A stretch of DNA of 64,000 bases from Pieris napi (taxonomy: Eukaryota; Arthropoda; Insecta; Lepidoptera; Pieridae), in contig NC_062235.1 of the NCBI RefSeq assembly GCF_905475465.1, forward strand, positions 6,644,001-6,708,000, read 5' to 3'. Below, one piece after another: positions 46,743-60,000 of the stretch (positions are counted from its first letter, which is position 1; each line of letters begins with the position of its first letter). The notes under the pieces were generated by a model. It had not been told where the DNA came from and ran no database searches. It saw nothing but the letters and a program-made list of their open reading frames with translations. The translations under genes and the position numbers were made by a program.

Positions 46743-49700
46743 ATGGAGACCTTACCAAACCATCCACTAATAGAAGTCACAAGTGATGACGTCACAAAGG
46801 CGAGGGAATTTTACGAAATAAATGACGTCACAAGGATAAAACAAAGTTTAGATACGATTTATGAGTGGTGCAATAAGCAAGATCATTTGGTAAATGCATT
46901 GAAAGTTATGGGTAAGAATTCCTCAATAGTAAACTTAGTGGGAATATGAAATAAAAGACAAAACGCTTTGTGTCAAAAGCGCCTCAGTCCTTGTAGATTT
47001 CGCGCCATAGTTTCGTCTTTTGTTTCTGACGCTATGACTCTTCTTGTTAGCAGTTAAAATATAGCAAACAGACCGAGTAATAAACAATAAATTAAGGCGT
47101 TACGTCTTTCGTTTTACATTCCCACCTCAAGGTACTTAGATGTATTTTGTCACTATTTTTATTGTGTAATAAGAATGTAACAATTTGTTATAATACGTAT
47201 TATGTCAGGTGAATGACCTTTAGTGCAGTACGCGTAGCACAAATAATACGAAAAACGTATAGTAATTAATAAATTGTTGTTTGTAAATTCATTAACAACA
47301 AACACAACACAAAAATGTTACTATTGTTGTGTTATTTTTCGTTGATTACAAGTATTAAAAAACAATTTTATGTTTCTGTAACATTTGTTATTAATGAAAT
47401 TTAGAAACTACTAAACATTACAAATTCAAGTCTAAGCAAGAGCCTACAAATGTTTAATGCTAATGCGTTCCAATTCTCTTATTATATGCATAGAGCCATA
47501 TAAAATAAAATATCTCTAATCTTTTATACATATAGCTATGAAATTTTCAGATCGGTTTTGAAAATTATGTTATGATTTTAAAACAAAAATGATATTGTAG
47601 TGATTTCGATTATGCGCTGTTTATCTATCACTAGTGGATTATTGTTATTTTTAGTAATATTTGCTCTATTTGAATAAATACTATCGAAATTGATCAAAAC
47701 TCTTATGTTATAAATCAGCTGTAACGTCAGTTAAACAAATTTGGATGAATTTACGATTAATATTTGATAGCCGAACTTTATTATTTTATTTTTTCACTAC
47801 AGAACGTTTCAAGGCATTTTTCTTGTAGCACTGCCAGTTTTCGTACTGTTTTTGCACCGATAGGACTTTAGGTTTTCTTTTCTAGGGACGTACTTAGAGT
47901 GTACCATATCCTTAAATACCCCTTTAGGGGACAAATCTAATTGTTATCTTAATATATATAAATTACGTGTCACGTTGTTTGTCCGCTATGGACTCCTAAA
48001 CTACCGAACCGATATCAATCAAATTTGCACACCGTGTGCAGTTTAATCTAACTTAAAAGATAGGATAGCTTACATCACAATTTTACCCGCAATCATTTTT
48101 TATTGCAAAATATTTGTTTATTAATTGATAGTCACAATTCTAACAGATGGCGCTGTGTTGAAAGTACCAACGTTTCACATAAGCTACAATTGAATGGCAT
48201 AACCACCAAAATCGCATGATGGACTGGTGATCTACTGCCGTTTCCCTTGAATAGTTTACTACTATGTAATATAACAAAAATCTTAGCCACAGCAACGCTT
48301 GGCCAAGCTAGTTTCCTGTAAAAATACTTATACTCAAGTTGTAGGAACTTAGTAACTTAGCTGTTCATAGCTTAGTATATATATATCAGTTACCAGCAAA
48401 GGTTATAAAATTACTGTAAATAATATTATTATTTTAATTCGATATTCTGAATTCTTTTAGCAATGGTGGTGTGCAACTAGACTAATATTAATTTACGGTT
48501 GGTACTATAAATATGTTGCTACGTCATGTCCGTCATCTGGATAACATACTTATTTCATCAAAAAATGCATAACACAATTAAAATTTCAGATCGCAATCTC
48601 CTAGAACGGATATTGATTTTATCCAGAGGATCTGTGGAAGCGGCTAAGACCAAAATAGACAAGTTATTAACATCTAGGGGAATGATGCCGGAACTGGCTC
48701 TGAATAAGAGTGTTGAAGAGTTTGAATTATTATGGGATTATGGGTATGTACTATATATTTATATAAATAAGGGTCAATGTGGACGAGAGACAGCCTAATT
48801 TTATAACCTAAGCGCGTCGTGAGATACGCCTTTTAATTTATTGTTTTATTATTTCTTAAACTTGACTACTACACCAGAGTACAAATTTCTTTAAACTAAA
48901 GAGTTAAAAAAATATTCAATCAATATAAAAAACCAAACGAAAACATTACAACAAACAGAGAGAATTTTTTTTTATACCTTATAAATTATAAAGCAATTAC
49001 AGCCCAGGTTGGCCAAAAAATACCTTTTAAGGGTAGGTACTCTTGCAAGTGTATTCGATGAAAAATCTATGGGTTGAGAAGGGAGTCTTGTCATCGTAAA
49101 GTCTCATTTCTGAATCATAGCCCTTTAAGTCGTGGCAAATACGACTAAAAAATTAATCCGTCCATATTTTTTTAAATACACAAATGTTTAGATGTGTTTG
49201 TAAAAGTCTTAATATAAATTTGCGAAATTAATGAACAGATTATAATAACAGTTTCATTTGTTAGTTTCGCGGTGCAACTTGTTTTCTATGACAAGCTAAG
49301 AATTGCACGAATCATCACTTATTTGTAAAACATATCTATTAATGATTAATTATTTTTACTTATTTTAACGTTATTCTTCCATTACTTCTACCATACCATG
49401 AAACTTCCAACTAATTCGATAATAAATAAATTATTTATTTCCTCATACTTAAATACATTTCAGATTATATGTGCCGCTCCCTAAGCTGCATAAAGTAGAT
49501 CAGTCCAGAGTGATGGTGACGCAGTTTCTCTCCGAAAAACTCGACGCGTTCAGCTTATTGTCATACTTTCGTTATGCATTCATGGTAATATAGAACTTAT
49601 TTAAAAAATAAAGTTTTAGATCACTTAGTAATAGACTCTTCTCACTGGTCGCTCTAGACTTTTTACTTAAGGGACATTTAACCGATAAATTAATTGATGA

Positions 49701-52700
49701 GGCACAAACTTTGATCTCCGACTGACACATGTCTTTGACACTGCGACAATCAACAGAATTACAAATTTATTTTTAACTTCGGATCTGACCGGGATGGAAC
49801 CCTATTACTTCGCAGTCCTTTTACCGCTTTTATCGCTCAGCAATGAAGCCCTAAAAAAAACTTATACCTATATATGTATGTATGTACTTTGATGCTATGT
49901 ACGGATAGATAGAGTGCGGATGGAGAACCTATTCTATCAAGAATTAATACAGTTTTTGCTACCCGCTTCATCTATTCACAAAAATTTAATACTTTCATAA
50001 TTAGTATCAAAATGATAATGATCTAGCAACGCGCTCGCGAGCCCTCTCGCATTGATAGTATCCATGCGCGGCAGTACCAGGTAATATTGTTGTCCACATA
50101 ATAAAAAAAATATAATTTAACACTGCTGCGACCTCTAATCCTAAGACGGTTCTCGTTCTCACAGACTCTATAATAACGTTATGAAACCATGGACAAAAAA
50201 TATTATTTACCTATTTATTTCTTGGTAAGGTTTAGTGATGGATAGATGTTTACTCCGTGCTTAATAGGGCTTAGTGGAGGCTTAAGGGGGTTTTGTAAAC
50301 GTAACCTACAATTGCGGACTGGGCAGACATATTTAAGTGTACTTATCATTTTTCTTTATAGTGAGTTTTCTTCTAACACGGGACGATGTTTTCTCGGAAT
50401 CAAAATCAGGACTTTTGTTGTTGCAAATAGGATTTACAAATGTTTTTTTTATTGATTACTTTCTATTACGCTTCTTGAATATTGAGCAAATTCAGTCACA
50501 GTCAAAATTATTTATTCATATAAGTAACACAATGTACACTTATGAACGTCAAAAAAGAAATACATATTAAATGCTTCTAATTTTACATTTACTGCCAGTT
50601 CTCAAATCAAGGGCGTAGAACGGAAGAGCTGAACTGGCAATAAACTCTCCGCCACTCCTTTTAATCGCCAAGTTTTTTGTTTTACACAACGTTTTTAAGG
50701 AGCTGCATCAATTACACCATGCTCCACATAACATCTTAAGTAGTAAATAATAATAAAATAAATTAAAAACAAAGATTTCTAAAAGCATAATACTGTTTGA
50801 AAATTATAAGAATTCCAGAGATGTTGGATTCAAAAATGTGGATGATTACGCAACCTCAACGTAAAGACGTGATATAATAATTTTTTTTCAGATCGGTGAA
50901 TACAGACTGCACTACGACTATTGTTTGTCTGAACGATATATAATCGATCTGACTAACATACATGTCGGCCTTGTTACAAAAGTCAACCCAATGGTGGTAA
51001 AAAAAGCAGAGGTGTTGTGTACGGTAGGTATTCTCTCGTATTCCGTAATACAATTATTCATGTATATAAGCAGGGCTTAGATTTTTGTAACTAATCAATT
51101 CTGCTTATGTATTGATAATATACCTTTAATGTTAACCTGTTGAATAAACAAAACTACAGTCAATAATGCTACGTGTGTAATATTCAAATTACGAACGTCA
51201 AAGTGATTCAAAACGCTAATCAAACTTACAAAATAAAAAATTATGGTCAGTCACAGTTAGTAACTTCAAAGAGTTACCATTTTTTTCTTATAAATGCGCA
51301 ATGTCTTCAGTCTGTACTCTTTGGCATATTCCAATTTAGGCGCCATTCAAACCAATGATTGGTTAGTTAGATGTAATTCATACGTTTTGTTAAATTTATT
51401 TATTTGAATTATTTAAATATTGCCATTATGGGAATTCATTCAGTACAGTACCTATTTACAAATAGGATTTATACTTATATAACATACACCTACGTATAGA
51501 TAAACCAACGACAGTAAACAGTAACGGTAATTGTAAATTTTATTTACTTTTTTATAGACCAGTGCAGATAGCCTTCAAAATAAATAAAAAGTGAAAAAAA
51601 TTACAGTAGGATGAAACCCATTAGAAAGGCAGGGGAATATGATCAAAATGAAAGGAAAAATAAATTACGGTCGATCTGAGGTCGGGAAGGGTAGGGGGGG
51701 GAGTTTTAAGGGTAAAAAACGGTTTATCTCGATTTCCGGCAAAACTACAAGTCCTATCGAAGAAAGTTAAATGGCAAAGTTGGAGGTAATAAAAAGATCT
51801 AAAACTTTTGTATTGACACATTTTTCACATAACCTCAAAATTGGTGTGAAAAATTCAAAAAACCAAGTTTTTGGTTTTTTATTTTTATCTTTTACAAAAA
51901 TTTATTTTTTTAAACGAAATTTGGTGAAAACTTACCTTATTATGTCCCAAATATACTGTAATTTATTTGATTAAAAATATTTATTTTTTCACCTTATTTT
52001 GAATTAATATCGAAAAAACACCCTAATTTTCAATCGAAAATTCTGACGTCAAAATTTCAGCTTTTTTCAAAAAGTTGGTGTGCTTTCAGTTCGTTGAAAT
52101 CTCTACTTTCCTATGGTAAAAAAATATATATATATTACCATAGAAAATCTTCTCAGAAAATGCAAAACATCGTATGCAGTAACGCCCAGACCTGTCATAC
52201 CCTTCCCTACTTCTCTATGAAATACGAAAATTTTAGCCCATCTAAAGGCTAAACTTTTTTTTTTAGGTCACTCAGGTATATATAAGTTATCTTAAAATAG
52301 TAATAAATAGGCATCTGATTATAATTTAAAGAAGATTCATAGAGAAGTAGGGAAGGGTATGACAGGTCTGGGCGTTACTGCATACGATGTTTTGCATTTT
52401 CTGAGAAGATTTTCTATGGTAATATATATATATTTTTTTACCATAGGAAAGTAGAGATTTCAACGAACTGAAAGCACACCAACTTTTTGAAAAAAGCTGA
52501 AATTTTGACGTCAGAATTTTCGATTGAAAATTAGGGTGTTTTTTCGATATTAATTCAAAATAAGGTGAAAAAATAAATATTTTTAATCAAATAAATTACA
52601 GTATATTTGGGACATAATAAGGTAAGTTTTCACCAAATTTCGTTTAAAAAAATAAATTTTTGGAAAAGATAAAAATAAAAAACCAAAAACTTGGTTTTTT

Positions 52701-53788
52701 GAATTTTTCACACCAATTTTGAGGTTATGTGAAAAATGTGTCAATACAAAAGTTTTAGATCTTTTTATTACCTCCAACTTTGCCATTTAACTTTCTTCGA
52801 TAGGACTTGTAGTTTTGCCGGAAATCGAGATAAACCGTTTTTTACCCTTAAAACTCCCCCCCCCTCCCCTTCCCGACCTCAGATCGACCGTAATTTATTT
52901 TTCCTTTCATTTTGATCATATTCCCCTGCCTTTCTAATGGGTTTCATCCTACTGTAATTTTTTTTGGTTTCAAAAATTATCGGCACTGGTCTATTAGTAT
53001 AAACACAAGTTTTAAACATCAAGATATAATCAATCTTCTCCAATATTATTTGTATATATTTTTTTCAATTGTTTGTGAAAATAAAACTATGGGTATTATT
53101 GACTTTATTTTCAGGAAGGTTTTGGAACTAAAATAAAAGGCATCCACCTATTGAACGCGCCACCATTCGTCGATAAAATCGTATTTCTAATAAAACAAGG
53201 TTTGAAGGAAAAGGTTGCCAGTCGACTCCATGTCCACAACTCCTACGCAGACTTACACAAACATATTCCTAAGGAAATTCTTCCAAAAGACTTCGACGGG
53301 GATGGTCCATCATTAATAAAATTAGCAGGTAATTTTTCATAGCCGATATTGAAATCTGTTCAGAGAATTATAATGTAGGTTATAAAGACTTCTTAGAATA
53401 ATGAAAATATATTTTGAAAAGGATGATAATTATGAATGAATTAAAATAATAACAAAAATTATAAATACAATTATATACGTTTGATTTTTTAAACTAATTA
53501 TCTATTTTATTGTATTATGTCTCCAATATTATGTTTTATGAACCATATAATGATTGGAATAGTAATTTCAAAATAATAATGTTTAATTCTGAAATAAAAG
53601 CTGCAATTACCTAGATATATTTATTGCTTCCAGAGCAATGGAAAGAAACACTAAAAACTGAAGAAGCAAAGAAAATAATTAAAGACATGGACCAGTTGGT
53701 GGCAGATGAATCTCGTAGAAGCTCATCAAAATTTAACGAGGAATACTTAGGGATGCCAGGGTCATTTAGGAAATTAAATGTAGATTAG
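46743..53788 (+). CDS. CRAL-TRIO domain protein, complete six-exon gene (alpha-tocopherol transfer protein-like)
   Basis: Exons 46743-46911, 48590-48743, 49464-49584, 50892-51023, 53115-53328 and 53634-53788 (phases 1, 2, 0, 0, 1) join to 314 aa, the usual length for insect CRAL-TRIO proteins. Exons 1-2 give the helical CRAL-TRIO N-terminal part (ILILSRGSVEAAKTKIDKLL). Exons 3-5 form the lipid-binding fold: LPKLHKVDQSRVMV, YIIDLTNIHVGLVTKVNP, GFGTKIKGIHLLNAPPF, KVASRLHVH and HIPKEILPKDFDG. The protein ends PGSFRKLNVD, as the family does. Members carry a hydrophobic ligand (retinoid, tocopherol, carotenoid or phosphoinositide) in the cytosol; the ligand here cannot be told. The usual LPxEYGG is changed to LPKDFDGDG. 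Intron 1 holds a Helitron and intron 4 a 1.44-kb palindrome. Confidence 0.93.
47947..48311 (+). mobile_element. Non-autonomous Helitron, copy 2 (CRAL-TRIO intron 1)
   Basis: It starts TCTTAATATATATAAATTAC after A and ends CTTGGCCAAGCTAG before T. The body matches 24299-24647 (ACGTGTCACGTTGTTTGTCC, AACAGATGGCGCTGTGTTGA, AGCCACAGCAACGCTTGGCC). It is sense-oriented with the host gene and sits between exons 1 and 2. Confidence 0.75.
50580..50705 (-). repeat. Non-LTR 3'UTR scrap (CRAL-TRIO intron 3)
   Basis: It shares ATTTACTGCCAGTTCT and AACTCTCCGCCACTCCTTTT with the 3' flank of the LINE tail at 13800-13880 (minus) and 58750-58790 (plus). No coding part remains. Confidence 0.5.
51555..52993. mobile_element. 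1.44-kb near-perfect palindrome element (CRAL-TRIO intron 4)
   Basis: The left arm (about 51555-52222) and right arm (about 52336-52993) are inverted copies around a 113-bp unpaired centre. The tips are TAGACCAGTGC and its complement, flanked by direct TTA at 51552-51554 and 52994-52996, a TWA target as in Harbinger-type elements. The outermost about 50 bp of the arms are diverged, while the inner about 600 bp are almost identical: a 67-codon frame read inward on each arm differs at one residue. Those frames are not genes. The centre has a T-run and no coding capacity. A transcript through the intron could fold into a very long dsRNA hairpin. Confidence 0.85.
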
Positions 53789-54282
53789 AAAATTGTTTAT
53801 ACGGGTTTTTATGTACTCAGGTAGTTTAATTAGATGTACCTTTAGCTATTTCTAAATCAATGTAGACACCATGTATATTACCAATTATTATTATTGTGAT
53901 GTATGTTTATTATTCTGTTTTTTGTGTATAGTTATTAGTATAGTCGGGTAGTGGATTCGCAACATTCTTTGTCTTACATTATTATTAAGCCTTTATTAGC
54001 CTTTATCGGTAAAAGGTAATTTGGTGATTTGGTCATTATTTTAGCATAAAGGAACATATATTTGTTATATCAGACTATGCCATCAATGCCACATCTAGTA
54101 AAAAATCAAATTCCAACATCCATGTTTCGCTTGGTTGACTGACCAAGTTTTGTATGTCTACCCACATTTTTGGTGCTTCTCTGTTTTCTTATTTTATATA
54201 TGTACCTACATCTGTGCGCTCTAATTTTTAATCTTAGTTTTAAATATGTGTTTCTCAGTAAGTGAATTTTAATTCTTATGAG

Positions 54283-54288
54283 AAATAA
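54283..54288 (+). promoter_or_regulatory. Polyadenylation signal AATAAA, CRAL-TRIO gene
   Basis: This AATAAA, in GAGAAATAAAGTT about 500 nt after the stop, is the most likely end of the 3'UTR. No closer AATAAA was noticed. Confidence 0.4.
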
Positions 54289-54299
54289 AGTTATTCTTA

Positions 54300-55605
54300 A
54301 ACCTATAAAAAAAGACGAAGAAATCTATTTGCCCGTGTTTAATTTCCCATAAATAAAACATTGGTTTATTTTTCGGAATGAATAAAATGCATTTAAGATG
54401 TTGTTTCTGATTTGGCAATTGACTAAGAATTTTACGATGATGTTACGTTCCGTAGCTCCAACATGAGCACGATTGACTCGAAATTAAATATAACCCCGGA
54501 CGCCACGTTTATCACAAAGCCAACAATGCCTCCTCTATTTACCTCCGCCCAGCGGTGGCGTCTGCGCTGACAAAATATGGTTGGGACGCCCAACGCAGAG
54601 GGCGTGATCCGCGCACCTCGTGTCGTACCCACGTCATATTTTCAGTCATTGATCAATTTTATTTTAATCCACACACGGTTGCGAAAGCTAGCCACCAGAT
54701 AGCGCCCATCTGGGCGATCAGGTTAAAGGCGTTTAAATTTGTTAGTGAATCTGGATTAAAAATATTGCAATTATTATTACATACAAAAACTTGTTAAATT
54801 CATAATTAATTATTCTTAACACATAATTCATGTTTTTGTTTAATTCCTCATAAACGCAAACCAAAAACTTTCAATAAAATTGGCCCTTAAATATCGATAT
54901 GAATAAATTAATTAAATCTATTACAATAAAACGGCGAGATATCATGATGCCGACAAAATTGGCGCCACATAATATTTGTGATAAACATTGTTAATAATAA
55001 TAGTAAATATACTTCTATAGGATTAATTAAGATTTGTAAGAAATCGAATGCGGAAATTTAAGCTGAATTCAGAAATTATTTCGTGGAAATGGCTCGTAAT
55101 GACAACGTTCATACATAACGTTACCAAACTGTATACGTATGGTTACAAGTTAAATACCTCAATATAGTTATTGAATTTTATGTCAAGGTATTCATGTATA
55201 GTACTCGGGTTTAGTCCAGTAACATTGAATTATTGCTAATTATTCTATACGCATTTGAATAATTAAAAGCTAAGTATTTACCATATATATATATATATAG
55301 TTGGTAAACGTGGGCGTTTATCAACTGTGACCATAAAGCATTTGTTCGCTGAATTGAAATACTAATATAGTTTTTACCACATAAAAAAAATGTTGATATA
55401 AAAAATTAACATGGACCTACAATTAAGGTTAGAATTGTGGACGCAGTTTCCATATGTATGCCTCTATTACTACTGTGTAATACATATTTAGTCTTACAAT
55501 TTTGGTAAATAAAAATGTATCACAATAAATAGGGCAATACATGAACAATACACACAGATGCTTTATAATAATTAATAGTACTGTGAGTAGGTATTTTGTG
55601 AAGAG
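54300..55605. other. Intergenic stretch with a GC-richer island
   Basis: 54440-54730 is near balanced composition (for example CGCCCAGCGGTGGCGTCTGC), unlike its AT-rich surroundings. Frames on both strands are short and unrecognised. It may be a terminal piece of an LTR or DNA element. A (TA)n run lies at 55283-55299. Confidence 0.35.
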
Positions 55606-55609
55606 AAAT

Positions 55610-55830
55610 GTTAGATTCTGGATTAAGCGTGCATCCTTCAAACCTGAGGTCATGCGTTCACGGCTGTGAACTAAAAGAGTTTTTTTATATGCACGATTAA
55701 CACGTACGGAGGTTGTTGTTAAGCATGCCTTAGACGAAGGCATATGACAGGCATTAAAGGGCAACCTTGTCTATTAAGATAAAATTACGAAACAGATACA
55801 GGAATCTAAGGTCACGACCAACCGTCTCAT
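55610..55830 (+). repeat. Decayed tRNA-derived SINE
   Basis: It keeps GATTAAGCGTGCATCCTTCA, ACCTGAGGTCATGCGTTCAC, GGCTGTGAAC, GCATATGACAGGCATTAAAG and GAAACAGATACAGGAATCTA in SINE order. Confidence 0.6.
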
Positions 55831-57045
55831 GATTTTGTTGGATTATTTACTAAGTACCCGGAGAAATATTCGTTTTAATGCTGATATTTCGTGAGACATT
55901 CTGTTGCAGAGTACAATTTGTCATATATAAGAAAGATAATGGTAAAAGTTGATCTAAAAATTAGTAGTATTACCGCTACTAATTTTTAGATCAACTTTTA
56001 CCATTTTACTGATATAATTGACGACGCACATGCTGATCGGATGGCGCCAGCAACTCAGACATTCCAGATTCAATGTTGCGCAGTTAAGGTAAATTGATTA
56101 TTATCTTAAACATAATATCTTTATAATTATATCTGAATCGAATTACAGCGTAATTGATCTACACAATGGCCTCATTTTTCACCTTATGTAATAATACACA
56201 CGGATGTGATATGAGATAATGGACCCTAAATGAATAGGTCTAAGAGGCTATATTATATATTCTTAATAATTATTAATTAGTAACCTGAAACAAAATTATG
56301 GTTGGGAATAGAATTCAGGGACTCTGCCTTCCAGTTATGTAATAAGTGGACTCCGTTTATGTAATCATCACAAAAAGGGTCGCGGATCTTGTAATCTAAG
56401 TGTGTATTCAACAACAATAGCTAACGATGGCAAAACGCTAAGTCGTTTTGGTTCGGAAGAGCTTTCGACTAGACAGAAGTCAATGAAATTTTTTATTACA
56501 AAAATTAGAATAACTTCTATGAAATTGATATTTACCATACCATCATTTTGGCTTTGAAATTATATGTACAATATATTGTAATAAATAAATAATAATTTTA
56601 ACATTAAAAATACTATAATATTATACAAATTCTTGTATATCCTGAATTGTTATTACGTGAAGCAATTAACTATTACTATTACTTTTGGCTCTATTTTTTG
56701 ATAATTGGAGCCTGCTTCCCGCGTAGCATTATCAATAGCTTTATACCTAACTTGTGAAATCAGAGGTCTAAGCAGGCTTATGCTTAGATAAAAAAAAAGA
56801 TTTCGCTTCAAGTTATTTTAAACGTTATTATACATAATTATATTAACATAAAACTCTTAGAAACATTAAGCGTTGTAATAAGACCAATAACGAAAGTTTA
56901 TATTGATGGTTAATGAGTCACAAGTAACTAATTAATATCAAACAAACTAGCCTTGACTTCACACCATAGTTAATAAAGAATCGTATTTAATTGGATATGG
57001 TTAAGAAGTAGTGTAAAGAGCAACCGCGTAGTTGTTACACGCAAT
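55831..57045. other. AT-rich stretch between the two CRAL-TRIO genes
   Basis: It contains the 30-bp hairpin listed separately; otherwise no gene. The promoter of the second CRAL-TRIO gene should be here, but no clear core element was found. Confidence 0.4.
55938..56005. repeat. Perfect 30-bp hairpin, 8-nt loop
   Basis: Arms 55938-55967 (AATGGTAAAAGTTGATCTAA...) and 55976-56005 are exact complements, with loop TATTACCG. No target-site duplication and no second copy in the window. Confidence 0.9.
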
Positions 57046-60000
57046 ATGGAGTCCATACAAACAACTCGTGCACTTTCCTTCAAGCCAAATACTTTAAGTT
57101 TTGTACGTGAACAAGTCAATATAAATTCACCAACACGTATCAATGAAGCCATCGATTTATTGATACAATGGATTCAAAAACAAAACCATTTTATAAAGAA
57201 GGATTTCTGTAAGTATTATAATTTAATTTAAAAACTAGATTAGGTGTAAGTATTTAAATATCTATTAGGAGTTTACTACCTTATAATTATTAAAAAATAT
57301 TTAATAATAATTATCATACCACCACAGTTATCTTAAAAAACTGAGAAGGTTTTATTTGAATGAATAATAATTAAAAGGGTTAATGATACGCTTGATATAG
57401 TTATTTTACTATATGAAATGAGTGGAAAACAATAAAAAATTGTTTTGAGATGAGTTGAGTAAGCGTTTTTACATTTTAAAAACAACAACTGAAACAAAAC
57501 TAAATTAAACTATTCTTTGTCATTATTTCAGTATTTTTAATATATTTAATTTTGTTTTTTTTTGTTAGTTAGATAATAATAATAATCCGGTAGCAATACA
57601 ACCTATATGAGTCATGGTCTAAGATTGCATCCAGTTCTATGATAATTTTTACAAGTAGATGATCAGCCTTCTATCTGACACGACGTTAATTTTTATATTT
57701 GTGACATGCCAGTTTCCTCATGATATTTTTCTTCATCGTACAAGCGTTAGATGCGCAAATAGACTGAAAGTCGAATATTGCACAGCCGGGGTTCGAACAT
57801 ATGACCTCTAGGAATAGCGGTTCAATTGTTTTGGCGTACGACCTTACCTTGAAGATATCAATTGCTTATTATAATTAATAAACGGGTTTTGTGTACAGTA
57901 CAATTTACTAAACAATAACTATAAACTTATAACAACTCTTTCAAACACAGTAATAAACGCACATTTTTTGTTTAGCGTCTCTGCGATAATGCTGCTTAAT
58001 TTACGCGAAATAACCTATATTATACAAAAATTTCTGATAGAATTTTATGTAGAGCCCTTAGCATATTAGAGTGGTTATTTTCTATAATTGAATTTTTCTA
58101 AAATAGGGATATTGCCATAGCTTATAAGCTCTGATAGTGAATAAGATCGAATTGTCACCAAAATAAAAAACAACATTTTTTTTGCATTCTTTTGATACAT
58201 TTCAGCCCGAGAATACCTAGAGAGGTGTGTTATCATAAGCAAAGGTTCGGTGGAAAGAGCAAAGAGAAAAATGGAGAAATCTTACACTTTCCGCACGCTT
58301 ATGCCAGAATTGTTACAATTTTCCAACCCCAGGGATTTGATGAAGGAGTATGAAGGCTCGATGTGAGTGGTAGATATGGTAGATTCGACACGCCATCTAA
58401 TCTATTTGTTGCATATGAAAACGTAACCTATTTTTTCTACCAAAAGCAAACAGAATGCATTGATAACAGACGCACGGACCGAGCTTTGAATTTAAAATTG
58501 CGAATGAATTCTTATTTCATCAAGCCTAGATACAAACAATCTATACTTATGTACCACTCCTTATATGGAAATTGTATTCGTTTTTACAACAAACTTTCAA
58601 GCGAAATTAGAGAATTATAACTAAATAAACTCAAAGCTCTCGTTAAACGTAAATTATTCAATAAAGCTTTTTATAAATTTGACGAAAATTTAAATGATCC
58701 TAATCCTTGGGATTTGCTCCAGTTCAAACAATTTGTATGACCCTAAACTTAGTGATTAAAAAGAGTGGCGGAGAGTTTAAAGGAGAGACCTAAATTTATC
58801 TTTAAACTAGCTGGCCTGGCGAACATCGTACCGCCTAACAGTCGATTCTTTATTTTTTTTAAATACTGATTCTTCTATTCGGGACACCGGTCTAGCTAGT
58901 AATATAAAAAAAAGAAAGTTGATAAAACAACAAATACATTATGTCAAAAAATAAAAATGTATCTTCCCGGAATCCCTCCACTAACACTTGAACTTTATGA
59001 TATGGTATTAAAGTTCAAATTGACTTTTAAGTATTATTACGAATATTTTGTATGGAAATATAGAAAAGTGTTGTTTTTAGACTATTTCACTCGATTTTTT
59101 TTTAATTTTTCTCTCCGTAAGAACCATCCTCGTACTTCAAGGAATATTATAAAAAAAGAATTGGCCACATTGGGCCAGGCGTTGTTGAGTTATGCGCTTA
59201 CCAACACATTTTGGGATTCATTTTTATATTATAGATAATTTTCTTAAATAAATATCCAACCGTGTTCAGCAGAAACTGGCCGCTAAGTTTTCAAATATTT
59301 ATTGTTAATTGCTTTGGATGTTCGTTAATTAGCCTACATTCACCACCTTTAATCTCTGGCACCGTCTCACGCAACGACCCTATAATTATCTACTTACTAA
59401 AATTTCGTTATGAAAAATTACATATACGATACAATTTTTTCCAGTATAAATGTTGTTCTCCCCCAACTGACGGATGGACACGATCGCGTATACGTTATGA
59501 GAAATTGTGGGCAAAAATTTACAAGTTTTACTAATTACTACAAATTTTTACTTATGGTAAGTAGTTATAACTTTTCCGTTTCCGTTACCTTGTGATAGAG
59601 GATATTAGTTCGTCCATATTTTATACATAATGCAATAAGCAAGCTGTGACAGACAAAACACGGTTACATATAAAGTAGCCTGTATTTAATTTTGCATTGT
59701 TATTTTCATAATGAGAGTTAATATACTATTAACTTCGTCTTTACGTTCCAGACCACATTCTACTATTATTCACAATTTACACACTGTTCACTGTTGTTGT
59801 TATACTATGTAAAAAGGGATTGTGTGGTTTTATGAAACCACGGTAAAAGTGTAACTTTTTTCACATTATAGACATTTAACTAAACATTTTTGGAATAATA
59901 TTCCATTAAGGGTACAAAATTGCGTTATCAATCTTAATTTTATACTTGAAAAATTGGAATGATAATGGGAAATAATAAAAGTAGACTAAGTCTTCGACTT

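Noticed and set aside
51771..51974. 67-codon frame repeated on the opposite strand at 52583-52786
   Set aside because: It is a mirror of the palindrome arms, low-complexity and without family features. The near identity reflects the inverted repeat and not a gene pair.
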